From IMG/VR virus record IMGVR_UViG_3300045974_000067, positions 1 through 64,000 of that record: a stretch of DNA of 64,000 nucleotides, one strand, 5' to 3'. A program made the position numbers and the translations under genes. The DNA is from a virus. Numbering within the stretch: position 1 is the first letter of the stretch; each line of letters begins with the position of its first letter. Positions 53,546 through 59,802 of this stretch are shown piece by piece. The notes beneath the pieces were generated by a model. That model had not been told where the DNA came from. It ran no database searches and was given only the letters and a program-made list of their open reading frames with translations.

Positions 53546-54085
53546 TCATTCTCCTTTTATATTAGCTTTAATGAAGAACCATATAGCTACACCAATCACT
53601 GCTAATGCAGCCCAAATGGTATTCTTTATTACAAAAGTTATTATTTCATTAAATCTAGTCTTTCTTTCATTAACTTCATGAATAACTTCTGTATGGTATT
53701 TTGCATGACTTATTGGATCTTGATTTGGGAAAGCAGACATAACTTTCTCAGACAACTCTTTTACCAATATAAAGAGAGTATTCTTAATTATTTCAGCTTG
53801 ACTTGTTATATGCTTTTCAAGCGTTCTATCAGACATATAGTTATTTAATTTTTGTATAATATCTTTAACATCTACTGTTAAGACTTTGTGGCTTTCATTC
53901 ACACTGTCCAGTTTCGATACTGTATTTTTGATATCAGATATTAAAGATTTATATAATTCATTTTGTGATTCTAATTTAGTGTTTTGTGTTTCAATCTTAT
54001 TATGCATTACTTCTAGTTGCTTTATAATGCCATTATACTCCTCTTTAATACGGCTAAAAGAGGTGTCTTCTTTTCTGACTACCAT
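53546..54085 (-). CDS. Coiled-coil protein with C-terminal membrane anchor (179 aa)
   Basis: Residues 10-90 are predicted coiled coil (IKEEYNGIIKQLEVMHNKIE), and a membrane helix lies at about residues 153-173 (NTIWAALAVIGVAIWFFIKA). The tail-anchored layout suggests an inner-membrane protein with a cytoplasmic coiled coil. A class A repeat lies 380 nt upstream beyond an AT-rich region. No family recognised. Confidence 0.6.
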   Translation of the reverse strand: MVVRKEDTSFSRIKEEYNGIIKQLEVMHNKIETQNTKLESQNELYKSLISDIKNTVSKLDSVNESHKVLTVDVKDIIQKLNNYMSDRTLEKHITSQAEIIKNTLFILVKELSEKVMSAFPNQDPISHAKYHTEVIHEVNERKTRFNEIITFVIKNTIWAALAVIGVAIWFFIKANIKGE

Positions 54086-54460
54086 TGCTTCTCCTTTAGC
54101 TATACTAAAGATTCCTCTTATTTGTATTAATAATCGTTATAAATAAATAATCATCAATACAATTAGTTATTTATAGATATTATAAAACTAACTATAAATT
54201 ATTAATATTTATTATATAATAAATAATCATTAATACATTATATACTTATAGATATTAATATTTATTATATAATAAACATTATCAATACTTAATATACTTA
54301 TAGCTAGCTTTATAACTACTCTATATAGCTACTCTTTAATAATACTCTTAATTATATATAATAATAATACCCATCTATACATGGTATACTTATAGCTAGC
54401 TTTATAGCTATACTTATAAGTACTCTTATAGCTAGCTATATAGCTATACTAAGGGGGCGG
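54086..54460. repeat. Very AT-rich repeat block, candidate replication origin
   Basis: No gene. The block is nearly all A and T and has direct and inverted repeats: TTAATATTTATTATATAATAAA twice (about 54200 and 54255, split as TTAATATTTA and TTATATAATAA), ACTTATAGCTAGCTTTATA twice (about 54297 and 54388) and several TATAGCTAGCTATA-type palindromes. Such easily melted, palindromic DNA is typical of origins or of a decayed transcription leader. Function is inference. Confidence 0.5.
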
Positions 54461-54464
54461 ACCA

Positions 54465-54484
54465 CTTATCATTAATTTAACGGG
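54465..54484 (-). promoter_or_regulatory. Class A promoter-like repeat
   Basis: Minus strand CCCGTTAAATTAATGATAAG, preceded by CTCAAG. It shares 19 of 20 positions with the copy at 46465, and extends past the core like that at 25538. It points into the AT-rich block and the 179-residue gene. T7-type origins often include a phage promoter next to an AT-rich stretch, which fits this arrangement. Confidence 0.65.
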
Positions 54485-54540
54485 CTTGAGGTAATGTGGA
54501 ATAGTAGTTAAGAAAATAAAAGAAAAAATAAAAAAATAAA

Positions 54541-54602
54541 TGCCACCCAACCTACTCCTTATAACACCCAATTAAGGGCATTATAAGAAGTAAGTTGGGT
54601 GG
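54541..54602 (-). terminator. Long-stem terminator
   Basis: An inverted repeat with arms GCCACCCAAC(T/C)TACT... and ...AGTAGGTTGGGTGGC, extended by CTTATAA/TTATAAG pairing, around a short loop. On the minus strand it is followed by a T-rich tract (TTTATTTTTTTATTTTT). It would end the transcript of the genes at 54653-59.8 kb before the class A repeat. Confidence 0.85.
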
Positions 54603-54652
54603 CTATCTTTAAATTTTTATCTTATTAAAGTACACTAATAACTCTTATTTAA

Positions 54653-54916
54653 TTAAATTATATATTTTTTATCAGAACCATCTCTGGCTTTAATAACTAC
54701 TGTATTCAAGTCGTGATCCCAAACAGCATAGAATCGACGTCCACTACGATCTTCAAACCAAGCAGAGCTAGCATACTGATCTTTATATTCACGCGGAACT
54801 AGATTAGTAATGATACCTGCTTCGAGTAAAGCGTTTAGTGTATTAATTACTTGTACAGCTGATGTGGCATGATGCTCAGCTTTACTTATTACATGGTTAT
54901 AGAACGATTTATCCAT
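54653..54916 (-). CDS. Hypothetical protein (87 aa)
   Basis: A soluble 87-residue protein (MDKSFYNHVISKAEHHATSA...) with a beta-rich C-terminus (FYAVWDHDLNTVVIKARDG). It is the last gene before the long-stem terminator. Not recognised. Confidence 0.6.
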   Translation of the reverse strand: MDKSFYNHVISKAEHHATSAVQVINTLNALLEAGIITNLVPREYKDQYASSAWFEDRSGRRFYAVWDHDLNTVVIKARDGSDKKYII

Positions 54917-54917
54917 A

Positions 54918-55214
54918 TTAAGCGGCTTTCTTCTGATGACTCTTTTTACTCAAGATACTTGCAGCCTTTGTTGCACATGCATCAGAAACTAATGTTGGTT
55001 TTTCTACAATTTTTTCAGGAATAATATCATCAAAGATAGATACATAATTTTCAGTCTTTTTGAACTTATTATGTTGACTGACAAGGGCAGCAACTGCAAA
55101 AGTATCCCTAAAATTTTGAATCTGAATTTGTGCTGCTTGAAGACTGGCCTTAGAACGACCACCCTTATAGCAAAGCTTCAACATATCATTTAGTGCTTTA
55201 TCTGAGACTTTCAT
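54918..55214 (-). CDS. Hypothetical protein (98 aa)
   Basis: A basic 98-residue protein (MKVSDKALNDMLKLCYKGGR...) with a Lys-rich C-terminus (ILSKKSHQKKAA). It overlaps the zinc-finger gene. Possibly nucleic-acid binding by composition; not recognised. Confidence 0.55.
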   Translation of the reverse strand: MKVSDKALNDMLKLCYKGGRSKASLQAAQIQIQNFRDTFAVAALVSQHNKFKKTENYVSIFDDIIPEKIVEKPTLVSDACATKAASILSKKSHQKKAA

Positions 55215-55869
55215 TTTTTAACTCCTTAAGTTGACGTTTGATTAAGATTAAACAACGTTGTGCTACAATTAACTCCTTAGAAAAAGATATAAAAGGAGCA
55301 AATCTATTTTTCTTTAGCGAATTTATTACATAAAAATCTGGAAGTGCTGCTGCAACTTTATCAGAAGCTTCTTTAGTTTTCTTTTTGTAGCAAGGTGTAC
55401 AAATTAAATCCTTCTTATTTAATGCTGTTGAAAGAAGTTCATTACATACTGTACATTTAAAAAATCCTTTCTTTTTTAATTTGCGTATTGCTACCCTTTC
55501 ATTTGTATACCTAGGATCTTTCCTAGGCCTTCTTGGAGATACAAATTCCTTATATCTATTTAATCTATATAGCCTTTCACAATCTTTACAATAATGTCTT
55601 GCATACGTATATTTAACTTCTTTTACACTACAAGTATAAGTATTAAATAAGTTAATTGGTTTTAATATTTTACATTCAAAGCATTCTTTTTCTTCAGGGA
55701 TAGCCTTTCTAGGCTTCTTAGGATTTTTAGGTTTTTGGGCATTTTCTTTTTTAATGCATTCTTTGCATCTACATACATGCCCTGTTATGCTTCTTTTATT
55801 TTTATGATAATTTTCCCAGGTTTTTGTTTCACCACATTTTGAACATTTTTTATAACGTGTAATCTCCAT
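55198..55869 (-). CDS. Multi-zinc-ribbon protein related to HNH nucleases
   Basis: The 223-residue protein has three CxxC-type clusters: CSKCGETKTWENYHKNK followed by CRCKEC, then CFECKILKPINLFNTY with HYCKDC, and CTVCNELL with CTPC. The first pattern is common at the N-terminus of phage HNH endonucleases and DNA-recombination endonuclease VII-like proteins. No HNH core is seen, so it is either a non-catalytic zinc protein or a diverged nuclease. Lysine-rich overall. Confidence 0.6.
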   Translation of the reverse strand: MEITRYKKCSKCGETKTWENYHKNKRSITGHVCRCKECIKKENAQKPKNPKKPRKAIPEEKECFECKILKPINLFNTYTCSVKEVKYTYARHYCKDCERLYRLNRYKEFVSPRRPRKDPRYTNERVAIRKLKKKGFFKCTVCNELLSTALNKKDLICTPCYKKKTKEASDKVAAALPDFYVINSLKKNRFAPFISFSKELIVAQRCLILIKRQLKELKNESLR

Positions 55870-55890
55870 AATTAATCCTTAAAATTTTAA

Positions 55891-55924
55891 GCCCTCCAAC
55901 CATCCCGAAGGATAGCTGGAGGGC
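55891..55924 (-). terminator. Intrinsic terminator
   Basis: Minus strand: GCCCTCCA paired with TGGAGGGC, inner stem ATCC-TTCG-GGAT, then TTAAAATTTT. It follows the 45-residue gene and precedes the zinc-ribbon gene. A stable UUCG tetraloop adds support. Confidence 0.85.
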
Positions 55925-55931
55925 GATTTGA

Positions 55932-56069
55932 TTAAGGCAAAGGTGTAACCATTACATTACCAGTATTATACAAGGTCTTCCATGCAACACGCGCAGACTC
56001 AATATCCTGACAGACTCGCTGGTTATAGATTTGAGTTTGTGCACTAGTACGGTAAATAATTATGATCAT
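55932..56069 (-). CDS. Small hypothetical protein (45 aa)
   Basis: A 45-codon frame, MIIIIYRTSAQTQIYNQRVC and onwards, with AAGGA 7 nt before the ATG and a terminator directly after its stop. Position between a ribosome site and a terminator makes a real gene likely. Function unknown. Confidence 0.6.
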   Translation of the reverse strand: MIIIIYRTSAQTQIYNQRVCQDIESARVAWKTLYNTGNVMVTPLP

Positions 56070-56096
56070 GATAAGTCCTTATGAGTTTTGAAGCTT

Positions 56097-56321
56097 TTAT
56101 CGAAATAGGCTGGAGTGTAATGTTACAATTTGAAGCTTAGTATCGTACTCGTCTATATGAGGGCTATACTTACCATTCCAAGCCTTTTTATTTTCGAGTA
56201 CAATAACTTCTCTTTCATCTACAGCAATAATGTCATTATACCCGTCTTCATAACCGGGTATAGCTACGATTGCATCTTGTGGCATTTTAAGCAAGTGTGA
56301 TATAAGCTCAAGGACTTTCAT
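56097..56321 (-). CDS. Hypothetical protein (74 aa)
   Basis: A 74-residue acidic protein starting MKVLELISHLLKMPQDAIVA and containing IPGYEDGYNDIIAVDEREVI. This resembles small phage proteins of the 'LxxLxxxPxDAxVxxxGxxxG' type that are common but uncharacterised. It overlaps the 34-residue gene. Confidence 0.65.
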   Translation of the reverse strand: MKVLELISHLLKMPQDAIVAIPGYEDGYNDIIAVDEREVIVLENKKAWNGKYSPHIDEYDTKLQIVTLHSSLFR

Positions 56322-56412
56322 AATTATAACCTTTATTATCCCCTAAATTAAAGAAGCACTCAATTATATACCACGGTTGAAACTCTACTACTTTGTAATC
56401 GTACTCATTCAT
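56308..56412 (-). CDS. Small hypothetical protein (34 aa)
   Basis: A 34-codon frame, MNEYDYKVVEFQPWYIIECF and onwards, with GAGGAG 8 nt upstream and a 14-nt overlap with the 74-residue gene. Soluble, aromatic-rich. Not recognised. Confidence 0.5.
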   Translation of the reverse strand: MNEYDYKVVEFQPWYIIECFFNLGDNKGYNYESP

Positions 56413-56426
56413 TTAATGTCTCCTCA

Positions 56427-56495
56427 TTAAATAATTACAATCAATACTGCAATAGTTAAATTAATCATAGTTACTACTTTATCAATAGTCTTCAT
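56427..56495 (-). CDS. Tiny membrane peptide (22 aa)
   Basis: A 22-codon frame (MKTIDKVVTMINLTIAVLIV plus two residues) with AAGGA 7 nt before the ATG. It ends a few nt before the next gene's ribosome site. A single hydrophobic helix. Short length keeps confidence low. Confidence 0.42.
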   Translation of the reverse strand: MKTIDKVVTMINLTIAVLIVII

Positions 56496-56988
56496 AATAG
56501 TGTCCTTATTAAAAGATTGTAAATTTGTCACATATTCCTGCTCTACAGTGCAGTTTTTGGAGGCATACCTAGAATATGCAGACGCTCATACCCATGTGAC
56601 CTGCGGTTGTTGGACGTCTTGTCTTAATGTCTTTCTCTAGGATTAATACATTCTCCATGCAACTAAGTATGTGGCCTCTGTCTACTATCGATTCTTACCC
56701 ATACTAGGGCGGTGCTACCGATAGAATAACAACAGCATACTTAATTGCACAGGCAATGTACTAGCTAAGTCAGATCACACCAATATACATGGTAGTGAAC
56801 CATCACTTCGAGTTACTTGCGTCTCGCCCATAACAAACGTTATGTAGGTGGACATGAAGCAGCATGTCTAATATCCACTCGTCTATCTGCCTATAGACTC
56901 CTGATAATCTTTGGTAGCTAACCAATATCATATCGCCAGGTGGCTGCTGGATTTCTGCTTGTCGTATTTGAAATACTCCATCTACTAT
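56496..56988. ncRNA. Gene-free region with an array of small hairpins
   Basis: About 490 bp with no gene and higher GC than its neighbours. Plus-strand coordinates of the hairpins: CTATCG/CGATAG (56685-56724), ATTGC/GCAAT (56744-56757), ATGGT/ACCAT (56789-56803), CATAAC/GTTATG (56829-56844), GTGGA+CATG two-part stem GACATG/CATGTC within GTG/CAC (56848-56878), GTCTAT/ATAGAC (56881-56898) and TTGGT/ACCAA (56911-56925). Seven unlike stem-loops in 240 nt suggest a structured transcript. No tRNA or known ncRNA was recognised; direction and function are unknown. Confidence 0.45.
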
Positions 56989-57303
56989 TTAACCTTCTCC
57001 TCGATACAAACAACGCTCGTATACTTCAACAGGAGAGTAACCACCATTTCCATATACAAGCTTTACAAGTCGTCCTGCACGTAATGTAAGATGCTCAATT
57101 AAAGCACCATGATCTTTATTAACATAGTTCTTAATAATATAATCATAGGCTTCATTTGCTGTAAGATTATTTGCATACATTCTATTAATCTGTACAGTAT
57201 AGTCATAAGCACTTGAACAGATATGTTGATGTACAGCTTCATCTGCATGACAAGAAAATACAATAAACATTGAAGCTAAAAGTCCAATTAAGTATTTGCA
57301 CAT
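56989..57303 (-). CDS. Secreted protein, paralogue of its upstream neighbour (104 aa)
   Basis: An N-terminal signal peptide (KYLIGLLASMFIVFSCHA) with cleavage likely after SCHA (or a lipobox-like FSC). The mature part HQHICSSAYDYTVQI, then NEAYDYIIKNYVNKDHGALIEH, matches the neighbour at 57316-57645 along its length, including the two cysteines that could form a disulfide. A periplasmic or envelope location is likely. Function unknown. Confidence 0.7.
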   Translation of the reverse strand: MCKYLIGLLASMFIVFSCHADEAVHQHICSSAYDYTVQINRMYANNLTANEAYDYIIKNYVNKDHGALIEHLTLRAGRLVKLVYGNGGYSPVEVYERCLYRGEG

Positions 57304-57315
57304 GATTAGTATCCT

Positions 57316-57645
57316 TTATAGTTTAAATTGCCAAGTACATAGTTCGTAAACTTGTTGTGGTGTAGCATTAGTTTCATATACATAATTACCAATTCGAGGT
57401 GCATGCTCAGACATTACATCTACCATACGACCTTGCTCAAGTAGTGCATAATTATTAACTACATAATTTACAGCAAGGTCTAATGGAACATCTTTAGACT
57501 TAAGTTCTGAAAATACTGTAGCATAGTTAGCAGCACTAATACACATATGCTGCGTATCTGCGTCTACGACATCAACTGGTGCTACTGGAGTCATTGCTGT
57601 TGAAACTACAGTATACGAAATAAAGCCAATTAGAAATTCTAACAT
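57316..57645 (-). CDS. Secreted protein, paralogue of its downstream neighbour (109 aa)
   Basis: N-terminal hydrophobic segment (LEFLIGFISYTVVSTA) followed by QHMCISAANYATVF, DLAVNYVVNNYALLEQG and TPQQVYELC. The neighbour at 56989 shares the HxCxSAxxYxxxx, A(Y/V)xYxxxNY and VYExC positions, so the two arose by tandem duplication. A class B repeat lies directly upstream. A role at the host envelope, such as superinfection exclusion, is conceivable but unproved. Confidence 0.7.
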   Translation of the reverse strand: MLEFLIGFISYTVVSTAMTPVAPVDVVDADTQHMCISAANYATVFSELKSKDVPLDLAVNYVVNNYALLEQGRMVDVMSEHAPRIGNYVYETNATPQQVYELCTWQFKL

Positions 57646-57673
57646 AATAGTCTCCGTAATAGTTTAGTATTTC

Positions 57674-57697
57674 GTATAAGATACTCTTATTTGCGCT
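57674..57697 (-). promoter_or_regulatory. Class B promoter-like repeat
   Basis: Minus strand AGCGCAAATAAGAGTATCTT then ATAC, 29 nt upstream of the secreted paralogue gene and touching the stop of the 44-residue gene. It matches the copy at 17325 at nearly all positions. Promoter function is inference. Confidence 0.6.
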
Positions 57698-57830
57698 ATT
57701 GTCCAAGCACACGAACACAGTAAAAGAAACTGTTAGTTTGTCTACATTCAGTCCAAAGAGAATACTCAAAATAAACTACTAACCCTATTGCAAATAAAAT
57801 AATAGTTACAGGTAGTATATAGTCTTTCAT
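57696..57830 (-). CDS. Small membrane protein (44 aa)
   Basis: A 44-codon frame, MKDYILPVTIILFAIGLVVY then FEYSLWTECRQTNSFFYCVR. The ATG overlaps the previous stop as ATGA. One membrane helix followed by a WxECR...S-x-x-YC motif, a pattern I recall from small phage membrane proteins. The cysteine pair would lie outside the membrane. Preferred over an overlapping frame at 57572-57769. Confidence 0.65.
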   Translation of the reverse strand: MKDYILPVTIILFAIGLVVYFEYSLWTECRQTNSFFYCVRVLGQ

Positions 57831-58105
57831 TTAACAACTTTCAAATGAGCCTCTTTGACAAGCTTAACAGAGTCAGTTGCTTCAATGAAGTATGTAGAAC
57901 CAGTACGCATATTAACAATTAATGGTTTTCCAGCATTAAGACTATCTGATACAGTCTTTGAATTAAGGAGAAAATTAGCAGCTTTAACTCGCATATAAAT
58001 ATCACCATCATTACGTCGAGTAAATATTTGCATTGTTTGTAAATCGCTTGCATTAATTCTTCCATCATCTACATCTTTACTGGTTTCAATTATTAATATG
58101 CTCAT
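57827..58105 (-). CDS. Hypothetical protein (92 aa)
   Basis: A soluble 92-residue protein (MSILIIETSKDVDDGRINAS...) with a beta-alpha pattern. It is coupled to the 44-residue membrane gene. No family recognised. Confidence 0.6.
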   Translation of the reverse strand: MSILIIETSKDVDDGRINASDLQTMQIFTRRNDGDIYMRVKAANFLLNSKTVSDSLNAGKPLIVNMRTGSTYFIEATDSVKLVKEAHLKVVK

Positions 58106-58123
58106 GATTATTTATCCTTTAAA

Positions 58124-58318
58124 TTACTTATCCCAGTTAATGTCAGGTTTAATATTAGGTATATTACGAACTTCCATAAACTCTTTTATAGCTTCTACAA
58201 GAGGTGCAGCATTATGCTTATGTGACAATACTAATTTTCTCTTACGTGTAGTTAAGAATGCAGCAAAGTCATAGATTGCACCTAATGCTATTTGATAATC
58301 CTCTACTTTAGCTCTCAT
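58124..58318 (-). CDS. Small hypothetical protein (64 aa)
   Basis: A 64-residue helical protein (MRAKVEDYQIALGAIYDFAA...) with FLTTRKRKLVLSHKHNA. It resembles small uncharacterised phage proteins by size and composition only. Overlaps the previous gene by 4 nt. Confidence 0.6.
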   Translation of the reverse strand: MRAKVEDYQIALGAIYDFAAFLTTRKRKLVLSHKHNAAPLVEAIKEFMEVRNIPNIKPDINWDK

Positions 58319-58533
58319 ACTTTTACTGCCTTAATGTGTCTAGTTTGAATTTCATGTTGAAAACTTTCCCAATCATTTCTATCTTCATAACTCCCAACAA
58401 GTAGTAAACGAATACCTGTTACACCTTTTAATTGGTATGGATAGTTTACAATTATTGTTTGTGCTCTTGATAATTCTCGAGATCGCATATATTCATAAGC
58501 TTCTTCATAATTTCCGCCTAATATGTAATTCAT
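58315..58533 (-). CDS. Hypothetical protein (72 aa)
   Basis: A 72-residue protein from ATG 58533 (MNYILGGNYEEAYEYMRSRE...), chosen because GAGG lies 5 nt before it; the frame is open from a GTG at 58605 where AGAGGA abuts the start and is too close. It has VTGIRLLLVGSYEDRNDWE. Not recognised. Confidence 0.55.
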   Translation of the reverse strand: MNYILGGNYEEAYEYMRSRELSRAQTIIVNYPYQLKGVTGIRLLLVGSYEDRNDWESFQHEIQTRHIKAVKV

Positions 58534-58631
58534 TTCTTCCTCATTTGAGTAATTAAATATACTTTTTAAAGTATACTTATTGCAATTTAATTTAATTAAA
58601 TACACTCCTCTTGAATGTACTTAATTAATAA

Positions 58632-58650
58632 CCCTACTCATAGAGTAGGG
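58632..58650 (-). terminator. Hairpin, possible terminator
   Basis: 8-bp stem CCCTACTC / GAGTAGGG with a 3-nt loop. On the minus strand it is followed by TTATTAATTAA, a weak T-tract. It may end the transcript entering from the right before the next small-gene cluster. Confidence 0.5.
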
Positions 58651-58684
58651 CTAGTAATCCGTGCCTCTTTTGAAAGTCTAAGCA

Positions 58685-58698
58685 ATTGTGCGCACAAT
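58685..58698. promoter_or_regulatory. 14-bp perfect palindrome, operator-like
   Basis: ATTGTGCGCACAAT in the gene-free stretch 58606-58986. Perfect dyads of this length are typical of dimeric regulator sites. No repressor gene is identified nearby. Confidence 0.35.
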
Positions 58699-58765
58699 CG
58701 GTTAGGCTGTTTAAGGCCATCACGGTAGCCTTATTGGGTGGGCGGGTAGTTTACTAGCGCGAACG

Positions 58766-58793
58766 CTTATAAGATACCCCGTTTAAAATAAGC
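58766..58793 (-). promoter_or_regulatory. Class B-like promoter repeat (diverged)
   Basis: Minus strand TTTTAAACGGGG then TATCTTATAAGCG. It keeps the GGTATCTTATA core of class B but has a different upstream half. It lies in the gene-free stretch, about 230 nt before the 72-residue gene. Promoter function is inference. Confidence 0.45.
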
Positions 58794-58937
58794 TTCTTAG
58801 GCTTTATTCCCAAAATCGTGTACGTTTATATAGATACTATATAGGCCGAGGAGTTAGCCATACCTATGGGCAGAAACGTACAAACCCTGATGAACCTCTA
58901 ATAGTCTTTGATAATAGAATTCGGTAATAGTATAGTA

Positions 58938-58976
58938 GAGCCATGCTCACTATAATAGAGGACAGGAGCATAGCTC
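58938..58976 (-). terminator. Hairpin downstream of the 186-residue gene
   Basis: GAGCTATGCTC paired with GAGCATGGCTC on the minus strand (11 bp, one mismatch) with a 17-nt loop. It lies 11 nt after the stop of the Ala-rich gene. The following TACTATACTATTAC has no strong T-run, so termination is not certain. Confidence 0.5.
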
Positions 58977-58986
58977 GACTGTTCTA

Positions 58987-59547
58987 TTAAGCGGCCTTTG
59001 GTTCTGCAGCTGCCTTGTTTGCAGCACGTTCAGCTTGATACTTGGCAAGTGCTTCTGCCGCCTTCGGATTAACAGCACGCTTCTCGATACCAGCATTATA
59101 AGCAGCAAGAATAGCTTCTTGATTCTTAATAATCCATTTAGCTGCATTGTCATCGGCAAGCTTTGCCAGTGCTGCTTGAGTGGCTGCGGTCTTTTCTTCT
59201 TCAGTCATACGCTTAACACTAGGCCAACGGAATGAATCCATAATGGCTTGATGATTATCTTGCACAAACTTAAAGTTAATATCAGTGGATGCAACAATAG
59301 CGTCCAGAGCCTTTTGCAACTTCTTACGATCAGCTTTAGTAACACGAGCAACTACGCCAGCTTCAAATGCCTTGCAAATCTCATCCTCGTTCTCATACAA
59401 GAATTGTGCAAGGTTTGCATCACCACCAGAAATCTTACGCAAGGCAGCTTCAATTTGCGGCTTACGAAGATAGTCCCTAGCTTCAGCAGCAGTACGGAAC
59501 ACGGAACCATCCGGGGTAATAAAGCCAGATTGAATAACATTTGCCAT
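58987..59547 (-). CDS. Alanine-rich protein under two promoter-like repeats (186 aa)
   Basis: A helical, Ala/Lys-rich protein (MANVIQSGFITPDGSVFRTA...; later AAKWIIKNQEAILAAYNAGI and AKYQAERAANKAAAE). The segment IIKNQEAILAAYNAG repeats a motif seen earlier as FLYENEDEICKAFEAG and FVQDNHQAIMDSF, giving three related units. Codons are more GC-rich than in its neighbours. Both a class A and a class B repeat lie upstream, so high expression is likely. It is not a recognised family; a DNA- or host-protein-binding factor is possible. Confidence 0.65.
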   Translation of the reverse strand: MANVIQSGFITPDGSVFRTAAEARDYLRKPQIEAALRKISGGDANLAQFLYENEDEICKAFEAGVVARVTKADRKKLQKALDAIVASTDINFKFVQDNHQAIMDSFRWPSVKRMTEEEKTAATQAALAKLADDNAAKWIIKNQEAILAAYNAGIEKRAVNPKAAEALAKYQAERAANKAAAEPKAA

Positions 59548-59591
59548 TTAAAATATCCTCAATAAAATGAAGGAATACATCATTGTATTCC

Positions 59592-59614
59592 TTATAAGAT
59601 ACCCTTATTTACGC
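59592..59614 (-). promoter_or_regulatory. Class B promoter-like repeat upstream of the Ala-rich gene
   Basis: Minus strand TGCGTAAATAAGGGTATCTT then ATAA, 45 nt before the gene start. Differs from the 17325 copy at one position in the core region. It is downstream of a class A repeat at 59671 on the same strand. Confidence 0.6.
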
Positions 59615-59626
59615 AAAGGGATTTCG

Positions 59627-59649
59627 CAAGGTCTTCTTGGCTGACCTTG
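59627..59649 (-). other. Leader hairpin downstream of a class A repeat
   Basis: 7-bp stem CAAGGTC / GACCTTG with a 9-nt loop, about 20 nt downstream of the class A repeat. This parallels the hairpins after the copies at 12163 and 25538. It lacks a T-tract. Confidence 0.5.
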
Positions 59650-59670
59650 ATAGCCTACTAACCAACGTGA

Positions 59671-59688
59671 TATCATTAATTTAACGGG
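59671..59688 (-). promoter_or_regulatory. Class A promoter-like repeat upstream of the Ala-rich gene
   Basis: Minus strand CCCGTTAAATTAATGATA, identical to the core at 54465. It lies in a GC-rich gene-free stretch at 59640-59800, which also contains CACAGCAG/CTACTGTG (59768-59794, one mismatch). Promoter function is inference. Confidence 0.65.
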
Positions 59689-59802
59689 CTAGCCGACCTG
59701 CCAGGTTGCCATATAGCGCAACGAAACAGGCCGACTGACACGCCACCCTAGACCAACCTACGGCCTCACAGCAGCCAAACGGCGACTACTGTGGCTAATC
59801 AA

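Noticed and set aside
57572-57769. A 65-codon frame overlapping two small genes
   Set aside because: The 44-codon frame at 57696-57830 is coupled by ATGA to its neighbour and has a membrane helix with a WxECR motif; the longer frame overlaps both it and the secreted paralogue.
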